9,326 nucleotides of DNA. Source: Kiritimatiellales bacterium (GTDB lineage: Bacteria; Verrucomicrobiota; Kiritimatiellia; Kiritimatiellales; Pontiellaceae). This document shows positions 1-5,003 of this stretch, piece after piece (position 1 is the first letter of the stretch; every line of letters starts with the position of its first letter). The translations under genes and the position numbers were made by a program. Under the pieces are notes generated by a model that worked only from the letters and a program-made list of their open reading frames with translations, was not told where the DNA came from and did not search any database. The stretch lies in the NCBI GenBank assembly GCA_021734595.1, contig JAIPIO010000158.1:1-9326 (forward strand). Direction: 5' to 3'.

Positions 1-1457
1 CCAAGCGAGCAACCATCATGGTCGAGCCGTTCGACGTACGGGTAAAGCCGCCGTTGCTGGAAGCGAACTTTTCAGTCGCGCTGCGCTCGGCGAAGAAAAA
101 CATGGACAGCACACTACCCTCCGAAGTGCTTGTCCGCATGGAAGACGAAACCATGCGCTGGTGGGGACTGCATCAGCTCGGCGGCAACAGCCCGCTGCGG
201 TTCGGTCACTCCTTTATGCACTGGTGGGAAAACTATCACGCCGTGCACCCCGATTACTTCGCCACGCCGCCTGACGGCGTAAAGCAGATGCCGCCCGACC
301 GAGTTAAACTCTGCACCAGCAATCCCGCCGTTGTTGCGCAGGTCATCGCGGAATGGAAAGCCGCCGGGGCGCCGGATTCGTGGAATATCGGCCCGAACGA
401 TGGCCGGGGCTTTTGCGCCTGCGACCGCTGCCGCGCGCTCGATGAGGGCGGGCCGCACGATACCGAGGCGGTCTGGGGCGGCGATGTGGACCTGTCGCGG
501 CGGCACGTCCTGTTTGCCAACGAGGTGCTTCGCCGCATGAAAGCGTTAAATCCGCGCGCGACCCTCTGCACCTACGCCTACTCGACCTACCGCAATGTGC
601 CGCGGGATGTGCCGCTGGAACCGGGAATGGCCATTGAATTCGTCGGCAGCTATACCGCGCGCGACATGTGGACGGAGTGGACCGGGGCCGGCGCGAAGGT
701 CGGCCTGCGCCCCAACTGGCTTCATAGTGGTGCGGTTGCACCTTTCCTGCCGTTGCATACGATGGGCGGCTTTCTGGAGTTTGCCCGCAACAACGGGATG
801 ATCCAGTTCCATTTCGACAGCCTGATGGGCTACTGGGCCACGCAGGGCCCCAACTACTACCTTATCGCCCGCAGCGTCGCGCGGCCGGAGCTGGGCGTGG
901 ACGACATCATCGACGAATGGTGTTCGGCCTTTGGTTCCGCCGCGCCTGCGGTGAAAGACTACATTGCGTATTGGGAAACATTCACCGAGGAAACCGGCTA
1001 CATGCTCGCCTGCGGCGGTTCGGTGAGCACGAAGCCGGACAGCCGCTACGAGCGGCTCTGCAGCGAAAACGGCATCCCCTCGCATCCGCTGGTGGGAAGC
1101 TGGCGCACGTTGCCGCTGCTTTACACCGACGATGTGCTCGCAAAAGCGGAAACCATCCTGGCCGATGCCGACCGGCTCGCCAGCGATGTCGACCGGCCGG
1201 TCGCCGCGCGTATCCGGTTTCTGCGCGACGGACTCAACCATCTCCGTCTCACGCGCGACCTGATCGCCCTGGTCTACTCGCAGAAGCCCGACAAGAAGGA
1301 ACTGGCGCGCCAGACCGAGGCGGTGCTTGCACTGCGCAACGAGCTTTCGCCGCGCCACGTGGTATGGGGCGACGTAGCCACCGGTGCCATGGTCCAGCGC
1401 GGAATCAAACCGTTCGCGGCCAAGAAGGTGACCAAGCAGGACTTGAAGGGACTCTGA
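1..1457 (+). CDS. DUF4838 domain protein (alpha-glucuronidase-like), 5'-truncated
   Basis: The reading frame is open to the left edge (codons from base 3) and ends with TGA at 1455-1457, so the ATG at 18 is probably internal and the N-terminus lies outside the window. The visible part is about 480 residues. Features typical of DUF4838 proteins are a G-H-S-F-x-H-W-W segment followed by H-P-D-Y-F (about residues 63-81 counted from the ATG at 18), a Cys pair in 'GFCACDRC' (about 131-138), the 'FANEVLRRMKALNP' helix and 'ATQGPNYYLIAR' (about 274-285). DUF4838 proteins are usually large, often with an N-terminal alpha-glucuronidase/GH20-like domain, and are found in polysaccharide-degrading PVC and Bacteroidetes bacteria. 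A role in glycan breakdown is inferred, and no catalytic residue can be assigned with confidence. The next gene starts 192 bases downstream, so co-transcription is uncertain. Confidence 0.8.
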   Translation, partial: KRATIMVEPFDVRVKPPLLEANFSVALRSAKKNMDSTLPSEVLVRMEDETMRWWGLHQLGGNSPLRFGHSFMHWWENYHAVHPDYFATPPDGVKQMPPDRVKLCTSNPAVVAQVIAEWKAAGAPDSWNIGPNDGRGFCACDRCRALDEGGPHDTEAVWGGDVDLSRRHVLFANEVLRRMKALNPRATLCTYAYSTYRNVPRDVPLEPGMAIEFVGSYTARDMWTEWTGAGAKVGLRPNWLHSGAVAPFLPLHTMGGFLEFARNNGMIQFHFDSLMGYWATQGPNYYLIARSVARPELGVDDIIDEWCSAFGSAAPAVKDYIAYWETFTEETGYMLACGGSVSTKPDSRYERLCSENGIPSHPLVGSWRTLPLLYTDDVLAKAETILADADRLASDVDRPVAARIRFLRDGLNHLRLTRDLIALVYSQKPDKKELARQTEAVLALRNELSPRHVVWGDVATGAMVQRGIKPFAAKKVTKQDLKGL

Positions 1458-1473
1458 GCCGGTTGCGAACAGG

Positions 1474-1494
1474 GCCGCCGTGGTCTCCGGCGGC
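1474..1494. repeat. GC-rich hairpin downstream of the DUF4838 gene
   Basis: A perfect 7-bp inverted repeat, GCCGCCG (1474-1480) and CGGCGGC (1488-1494), has a 7-base loop and lies 16 bases after the stop codon. It could stabilise the 3' end of the mRNA or help termination. No T-tract follows, so it is not a classical intrinsic terminator. Confidence 0.5.
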
Positions 1495-1520
1495 GTGTGC
1501 GGGAGACGTGTGCGGGAGAC
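1495..1520. repeat. Tandem duplication of a 13-bp unit
   Basis: Two identical adjacent copies of GTGTGCGGGAGAC lie at 1495-1507 and 1508-1520, directly after the hairpin. This looks like a small replication-slippage duplication in non-coding DNA. No function can be assigned. Confidence 0.8.
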
Positions 1521-1525
1521 AGACC

Positions 1526-1554
1526 TTGACCTTGCCAGGCTTTTCCCCTATCCA
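1526..1554 (+). promoter_or_regulatory. Weak candidate sigma70-type promoter for the 1650 gene
   Basis: TTGACC (1526-1531) is followed after a 17-base spacer by TATCCA (1549-1554). The -35 box is good and the -10 box poor (three of six matches to TATAAT). A short inverted repeat, GGAAA-agc-TTTCC (1564-1576), follows and could be an operator or chance. The position, about 95 bases before the next start codon, is plausible. The call rests only on this match. Confidence 0.25.
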
Positions 1555-1649
1555 TGCACATTCGGAAAAGCTTTCCAGGCCGATTCCAGCGGGCGCGTGC
1601 CCGCATCGCCTGAACAGCGGTTTTCTATCGTTTAACGGGAGGTGTTCAC

Positions 1650-2426
1650 ATGAAAAAAATAACACTGCTTACGGCGTTGGCGTTCGCTCTCACGGTTTGC
1701 AACTCGATGGCCCTGTACGGAACAATGGTAAAGTCGAAGTCATCGCCAGCGCCTTCAGTCAAGGAGCAGGGCATACTGATTTTCGAGGATGATTTTGAGC
1801 GTAATGAAAGCCAGGAGACGAAGGATGAGGTTGGCAATGGCTGGGGAACAAACAGCAAAAGCCGGGCAAAGGGGAATAAGCAGGTCGATCTCCGGGACGG
1901 TGCCATGTATATCTACATCCACGCAGAGGCCAATCACGGGGTTTCGGTCACCCACCCGGCTGAATTTTGCGATGGCGTCGTCGAGCTGCGGTTCATGCTG
2001 GAGGGCGCGAAAGACGGTTTGGGCCTCGATTTTGCCGACCAAGGGTGCAAGGAGGTTCACGCGGGGCATTTAATTGCCGCCCGGGTCAGCACGAAAGGGG
2101 TAACCCTCGAAGACCTCAAAACGGGGAAGATGGCGAATAAAATCCACGACATGAGCCCAGAGGAAAAGAAGGCTCCCGACGTGAAGAAAATGCTGGCGGA
2201 AAAGGGGAAGCTGTTTCCGGCAGAGTTCAAGACCGGACAATGGTACAAGCTGCGCGTGGAAATCATCGGCGACACCCTCCGCGCTGAAATCGATGGCAAG
2301 GAGGTAGGCGCCTTTTCTTCGGAAGGCATTGCGCACCCGACCAAACGGGTGCTGCGGCTTGCCGTGCCGAGGAATGTGGTCGTGGACGACATCAAGATCT
2401 ATCGGCTTGCGCCTCTTGAAAAGTAG
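1650..2426 (+). CDS. Exported DUF1080/LamG-like (concanavalin-fold) protein
   Basis: The protein has 258 residues. Residues 1-21 form a signal peptide: K2-K3, a hydrophobic stretch, then small residues around S19-M20-A21, so it is probably exported. The mature part starts with 'IFEDDFERNE' (about 44-53) and 'GNGWGT', then has a beta-rich pattern (HAEANHGVSVTHP about 91-103, VVELRFML about 110-117) and ends with 'LRVEIIGDTLRAEIDGKEV' and 'VDDIKIYRL'. This is the usual pattern of DUF1080 / LamG-type jelly-roll proteins of PVC bacteria, which bind or act on carbohydrates. A Lys-rich stretch (about 158-187) looks like a surface insertion. No catalytic residues are identifiable, so enzyme activity should not be assumed. 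The start is supported by a strong ribosome binding site, GGGAGGTG (1637-1644), 5 bases before the ATG. Confidence 0.75.
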   Translation: MKKITLLTALAFALTVCNSMALYGTMVKSKSSPAPSVKEQGILIFEDDFERNESQETKDEVGNGWGTNSKSRAKGNKQVDLRDGAMYIYIHAEANHGVSVTHPAEFCDGVVELRFMLEGAKDGLGLDFADQGCKEVHAGHLIAARVSTKGVTLEDLKTGKMANKIHDMSPEEKKAPDVKKMLAEKGKLFPAEFKTGQWYKLRVEIIGDTLRAEIDGKEVGAFSSEGIAHPTKRVLRLAVPRNVVVDDIKIYRLAPLEK

Positions 2427-2465
2427 CGTAGCGGCCTGAATGTAAACACGAACCATGCTGGGTTC

Positions 2466-2494
2466 CCCAAACCCCCGCACCGAAGGGTCTTGGG
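2466..2494. repeat. Bulged hairpin between the 1650 gene and the VF530 gene
   Basis: CCCAAACCC (2466-2474) can pair with GGGT (2485-2488) and TTGGG (2490-2494), giving 9 bp with one bulged base and a 10-base loop. A competing smaller hairpin uses GGGTT upstream. There is no T-run afterwards. It could end transcription of the preceding gene inefficiently or structure the leader of the next operon. Confidence 0.4.
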
Positions 2495-2525
2495 AGCGCC
2501 CGGAATTGTCGAGGCGGACGATTTT

Positions 2526-2747
2526 ATGGATAATCAACCGAACAACCCGCTGCATGGGATTACGCTGGAGGTTCTGCTAACGCGGCTGGAGGCGCACTAC
2601 GGTTGGGACGAGTTGGGGCGCCAGATTGATATCCGTTGCTTCAACTGGCAGCCGAGCATCAAATCAAGCCTGAAGTTCCTGCGTCAAAACCAGTGGGCAC
2701 GCGACAAGGTGGAGCAGCTCTATCTAGATACCGATTTCGATGAGTGA
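2526..2747 (+). CDS. VF530-family DNA-binding protein (DUF2132)
   Basis: The protein has 73 residues from the ATG at 2526. It matches the small VF530/DUF2132 family along its whole length: 'NNPLHGITLE' at the N-terminus, 'YGWDELG', 'I-x-x-R-C-F', 'PSIKSSLKFLR' and 'WARDKVEQLYL' near the C-terminus. The family is a compact helical protein reported as DNA-binding, and its cellular role is poorly known. An in-frame TTG at 2490 would add 12 residues, but the ATG at 2526 puts the family motif at the N-terminus and has GAGGCGG (2511-2517) 8 bases upstream. The stop TGA (2745-2747) overlaps the ATG of the next gene, so the two are probably translationally coupled. Confidence 0.88.
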   Translation: MDNQPNNPLHGITLEVLLTRLEAHYGWDELGRQIDIRCFNWQPSIKSSLKFLRQNQWARDKVEQLYLDTDFDE

Positions 2748-2977
2748 TGATGTTTGCCAAACCCGGATGGTTTTGGGAAAATCAGCACATGAAAAACAAA
2801 CAACCGACACCGTTGCAGGCAAGTTTTTGGCTGACGCTGGAGGAGCGGGTCTGGTTGGCGGTGATTCTGGCGATTGCCCTGTTCGGGCTGACCGTGCGGT
2901 ATTTTTACTTGAAAAACACGAAGGCGACGGTATACACACCCGCTGAAATTGAGGAAACGGAGAGCACGAAAAAATGA
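2747..2977 (+). CDS. Small single-pass membrane protein, unknown function
   Basis: The protein has 76 residues and I do not recognise the family. There is one clear hydrophobic helix (about residues 35-54, 'VWLAVILAIALFGLTVRYFY') preceded by 'LTLEERV' and followed by a Lys-containing segment and an acidic/polar tail ending in 'EETESTKK'. The start is uncertain. GTG 2744, ATG 2747 and ATG 2750 are all possible; ATG 2747 overlaps the upstream stop in a TGATG arrangement. ATG 2789 would give a shorter 62-residue protein beginning 'MKNKQ', with a weak GGGAAA upstream. The stop TGA (2975-2977) overlaps the start of the HIT gene as ATGA. These overlaps on both sides are the main evidence that this is a real gene. 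Its role within the operon cannot be inferred. Confidence 0.65.
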   Translation: MMFAKPGWFWENQHMKNKQPTPLQASFWLTLEERVWLAVILAIALFGLTVRYFYLKNTKATVYTPAEIEETESTKK

Positions 2978-3387
2978 GCGACTGTATTTTCTGCAAAATC
3001 GTGAGCGGGGACATTCCGGCAACGGTGGTTTACGAGGACGACGATGTGCTGGTATTCATGGATATCGGCCCGATTATCAAGGGGCATGCGCTGGTGATTT
3101 CGAAGGAACACCATGATCCGGTGACGGAGACGCCGGATGAGCTGCTGGCAAAAATGCATTTGACCGCCAAGAAGATCGCAGCGGCGCAGGTGAACGGGTT
3201 GGGTGCGGACGGGGTCAATATAATACAAAACAACGGAATAGCCGCCGGGCAGGAAGTGCCGCATATACACATTCACGTGATTCCGCGGTTTGGCGAAGAC
3301 GGGCACCACTGGAACTGGGCTGCGAAAAAGTATGACAGTTTTGAGGAAATGGCCGAGATGGCAGAGAAGATAAAAGCCGGGCTTTAG
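2974..3387 (+). CDS. HIT-family (histidine triad) nucleotide hydrolase, HINT-like
   Basis: The protein has 137 residues, typical for a HINT/HIT protein. The N-terminus has 'CIFCKIVSGDIPA', with C4 and C7 forming the zinc-ligand CxxC seen in many bacterial members. 'VYEDDDVLVFMDIGPIIKGHALVISKEHH' is the usual nucleotide-binding core. The catalytic triad motif is 'HIHIHVIPR' (H97, H99, H101), preceded by 'QNNGIAAGQEVPH'. The family hydrolyses purine nucleoside phosphoramidates or dinucleotides through a nucleotidylated histidine, in the cytoplasm. All key residues are present, so the protein should be active; the exact substrate cannot be told. The start overlaps the upstream stop (ATGA), with GGAGAG (2959-2964) 9 bases upstream. 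The Minf_1886 gene follows after 4 bases. Confidence 0.94.
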   Translation: MSDCIFCKIVSGDIPATVVYEDDDVLVFMDIGPIIKGHALVISKEHHDPVTETPDELLAKMHLTAKKIAAAQVNGLGADGVNIIQNNGIAAGQEVPHIHIHVIPRFGEDGHHWNWAAKKYDSFEEMAEMAEKIKAGL

Positions 3388-3391
3388 AACT

Positions 3392-3799
3392 ATGAACCAT
3401 CCGAAAGCAGAAGAATCGCTGAGTAAAATCCTAGGCAAGGATATCCGCTACACCGTGGAGGCCTATCTGTTTGTCCGCGAGGCGCTGGAATACACCGTTA
3501 CCAAACTGGATTCGCCGCGCCACGTTTCCGGACAGGAGCTGCTGGAGGGTATCCGCGAGTATGCGTTGCAGGAATTCGGTCCCGTGGCGAAGCGCGTGCT
3601 GAACGAGTGGGGCCTGAACGAGTGCCGGGATTTTGGGCATGTGGTGTTTAATCTAGTGAATGAGGGGCTGCTCGGAAAAACCGAAGAAGACAGTGTTGAG
3701 GATTTCGCGGACGGATACCATTTTGATGACGCTTTTGTTCATCCTTTTCGACCGGCTGCTGTCAAATGCCCTGTAGACGGAACCGTTTCCGTGGATTGA
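3392..3799 (+). CDS. Minf_1886 family protein (Verrucomicrobia/Planctomycetes-restricted)
   Basis: The protein has 135 residues. It matches, as recalled, the Minf_1886 family (TIGR04138 type): 'RYTVEAYLFVREALEYTV' (about 19-36), 'RHVSGQELLEGIREYALQEFGP' (about 43-64), 'VLNEWGLNECRDFGHVVFNLVNEGLL' (about 68-93) and 'EEDSVEDFADGYHFDDAF' (about 97-114). The function is unknown. There is no signal peptide or membrane segment, so it is probably cytoplasmic. It starts 4 bases after the HIT stop and is the last gene of the unit. The final residues, after 'HPFRP' (about 116-120), look unlike the family core. The last seven codons, including the stop, lie inside a long inverted repeat (3779-3844), so the C-terminal tail may have been supplied by that element. 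Confidence 0.82.
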   Translation: MNHPKAEESLSKILGKDIRYTVEAYLFVREALEYTVTKLDSPRHVSGQELLEGIREYALQEFGPVAKRVLNEWGLNECRDFGHVVFNLVNEGLLGKTEEDSVEDFADGYHFDDAFVHPFRPAAVKCPVDGTVSVD

Positions 3800-3844
3800 C
3801 CTATAAAAAAGAGGTATCTCCGGTCCTCCACAAGAAACGGTTCC
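3779..3844. repeat. Long imperfect inverted repeat spanning a stop codon
   Basis: GGAACCGTTTC (3779-3789) and GAAACGGTTCC (3834-3844) are a perfect 11-bp inverted repeat. Inside it, GTGGA (3791-3795) pairs with TCCAC (3827-3831) across a 1x2 internal loop, and GACC (3798-3801) can pair with GGTC (3822-3825). This gives about 20 bp of stem around an A-rich apex that contains AAAAAA. The element includes the TGA of the Minf_1886 gene (3797-3799). It may act as a termination or mRNA 3'-end structure, or be a small mobile palindromic element. No T-tract follows immediately. Confidence 0.75.
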
Positions 3845-3852
3845 TTTACCTT

Positions 3853-3951
3853 TTCCAGCCATTGGAAAACCCCGCGCGAAGATTTCCAACCATTGGAAGG
3901 CCCCCGGAACGGTTCTTCCAATGTTTGGGAGCTATTTTCCAGAGGCTGGAA
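3853..3951. repeat. Array of four 15-bp palindromes, TTCCARnnnYTGGAA
   Basis: Four related 15-mers occur at 3853-3867, 3884-3898, 3916-3930 and 3937-3951. Each has 6-bp arms around a 3-base centre: TTCCAG-cca-TTGGAA (one G-T position), TTCCAA-cca-TTGGAA (perfect), TTCCAA-tgt-TTGGGA (one change) and TTCCAG-agg-CTGGAA (perfect). Start-to-start distances are 31, 32 and 21 bases. The arrays fill the space between two convergent genes. They force small spurious reading frames with repeated FQ-x-LE-like peptides. No other complete copy was seen in the window. Possible roles are bidirectional termination, a protein-binding array, or an interspersed palindromic repeat family. Confidence 0.85.
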
Positions 3952-3954
3952 CAC

Positions 3955-4638
3955 TCAATCCCGGATTTTCCAGGCCTTCTCGACGGCGGCGTAGCCGACG
4001 GGGTCGTACTCCTTGAGTTCCTGCCGGTTGAAAGGGAAAAAGTCGTTTTTGCCGAAGTAGGCCTCTGTGAGCTCGGCGAAGTATTCCTTATTGTTTTCAA
4101 GCGCGTAGGCCTTCACGGTCTTGCCGTTGATGTGTGGCACGTTTTTGTACAGTCCCGTTTTGCAGGCGTTGGCGTATGCTTCGGTGATGGGCGCGTAATG
4201 GTGGGTCAGGCACTGGTGGTGGTACGCGTGGGCGAGTTCGTGGAGTACCATCCATGGCTGGCCGGACGACCAATTGACGAACCGTTTCGGGCTTGCCAAC
4301 TCGACCGACCGGGCTTTGGCCGGATTATGGCCATGTCCGCTCAGCCATTCCTTTGAGGGATGGTAGACCGCGCATGTGGTTGCGCCAAGGGCGGGAATTT
4401 CCATCCAGATCGGAACGCCCATCAGGAATTCATGCCGCTGCTTCGGCATAATGCGCTTGATATCCTGCAACTTGATCCGAAGCAGAGCCAGCGCTTCAGC
4501 GCCTTTTTCTTCATCGAGCAGCAATTTGTTGATGGTGATATTCCAGCCCTCGACATTCTGCTTGCGATATTGGCCGGCACTGCGGGCCACAGGAAGCAGC
4601 AAAAGCAGGAATAATAATGCGCCATAGAGCGGTTTCAT
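3955..4638 (-). CDS. Exported zinc metalloprotease with HELAH motif
   Basis: The protein has 227 residues from the chosen ATG (complement of 4636-4638). Residues 1-20 form a clear signal peptide (K2, a Leu-rich core, then 'ARSAG'), so it is secreted to the periplasm or outside. The zinc motif HELAH is at 133-137 (H133, E134 as catalytic base, H137), preceded by 'QPWMVL' and followed by 'AYHHQ'. A downstream 'NKEYFAELTEAYFGKNDFFPF' block (about 183-203) probably supplies the third ligand (E189 or E185). The arrangement fits a gluzincin-type metallopeptidase, possibly near the anthrax-lethal-factor-like group, but I cannot name the family with certainty. The substrate is unknown. It is transcribed convergently with the Minf_1886 gene and divergently from the secretin gene. 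An upstream ATG (4653) would add five residues, but the ribosome binding site favours 4638. Confidence 0.8.
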   Translation of the reverse strand: MKPLYGALLFLLLLLPVARSAGQYRKQNVEGWNITINKLLLDEEKGAEALALLRIKLQDIKRIMPKQRHEFLMGVPIWMEIPALGATTCAVYHPSKEWLSGHGHNPAKARSVELASPKRFVNWSSGQPWMVLHELAHAYHHQCLTHHYAPITEAYANACKTGLYKNVPHINGKTVKAYALENNKEYFAELTEAYFGKNDFFPFNRQELKEYDPVGYAAVEKAWKIRD

Positions 4639-4641
4639 AAA

Positions 4642-4650
4642 CCTTTCCTT
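4642..4650 (-). promoter_or_regulatory. Ribosome binding site deciding the metalloprotease start
   Basis: Read on the minus strand this is AAGGAAAGG, with its AAGGA part 7 bases before the ATG at 4638. It lies inside the codons that a start at 4653 would use, and that upstream ATG has no comparable site. This supports the shorter protein beginning 'MKPLYGALL'. Confidence 0.7.
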
Positions 4651-4653
4651 CAT

Positions 4654-5003
4654 GTAAAGCAGGGTTTTAGCATGTGCCGCCAGAAAATGTCACCTGTTTT
4701 CAGTGTCCTGCGAAGAATCCCGCACAGAGAGGATTATTGTCGGTCGTTTCACGAGGGAAGCCGGGCCGTGGAAATTATGAGCAGACAAAATAGTGCGTTG
4801 TTGTGTCTGAAAAGGGTTATGCAGCGACGTCTGATACATACGGATGGAAGACGGACATAGATTTCGCGGACTGTCCAAATACAAGCGGGTGTAACGTTTC
4901 TTGCCGTCTTGTCCGGTTGGATCGGAAGAGCGAGGCTTTGGGTTGTTAATTTGAACGGGTCTTTTGAAAAGCCCGGTTTTTCACGTTAAACGAGGGGAAA
5001 ACA
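4654..5003. promoter_or_regulatory. Divergent intergenic region of the metalloprotease and secretin genes
   Basis: About 350 bases lie between divergent starts, so promoters for both genes must be here or very close. I could not find a convincing -35/-10 pair with proper spacing on either strand. A 62-codon frame at 4672-4860 (+) has no family resemblance and no good ribosome binding site, so I do not call it. I did not recognise sequence signatures of common riboswitches, including the cyclic di-GMP classes. The only clear structure is the hairpin at 4956-4981. The secretin ribosome binding site GAGGGG is at 4992-4997. Confidence 0.5.
4956..4981 (+). terminator. Terminator-like hairpin in the secretin leader
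   Basis: CGGG (4956-4959) pairs with CCCG (4972-4975), and CTTT (4961-4964) with AAAG (4968-4971) after one bulged T, leaving a 3-base loop. GTTTTT (4976-4981) follows directly. This is the form of a short intrinsic terminator, 22 bases before the secretin ATG. No gene on this strand lies upstream within the intergenic region, so it may attenuate secretin transcription or end a short leader RNA. The stem is short and may be weak. Confidence 0.4.

Noticed and set aside
917..1792. 291-codon plus-strand frame overlapping the DUF4838 end and the 1650 gene start
   Set aside because: It overlaps two supported genes in a different frame and has an Arg/Ala/His-rich shadow composition.
3373..3385. 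Palindrome AAAGCC-G-GGCTTT at the end of the HIT gene
   Set aside because: It is short, has a one-base centre and lies within the coding end, with the next gene 4 bases after the stop, so a terminator is unlikely.
3853..3951. CRISPR array
   Set aside because: The repeats are only 15 bp, palindromic and diverged, the spacers are 6-17 bases, and no cas genes are present.
3739..3954. Minus-strand 71-codon frame with repeated FQ-x-LE-like peptides
   Set aside because: The peptide repetition is the translation of the palindrome array. There is no ribosome binding site or independent support for a protein.
3766..4356. 196-codon plus-strand frame opposite the metalloprotease
   Set aside because: It is antisense to a gene with a clear signal peptide and HELAH motif, and begins inside the repeat block.
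4672..4860. 62-codon plus-strand frame in the divergent intergenic region
   Set aside because: It has no recognisable family, no good ribosome binding site and a Cys/Arg-rich composition unlike the neighbouring proteins.
4860..5003. Cyclic di-GMP riboswitch in the secretin leader
   Set aside because: I looked for the conserved core of known cyclic di-GMP riboswitch classes and did not see it; only the terminator-like hairpin remains.
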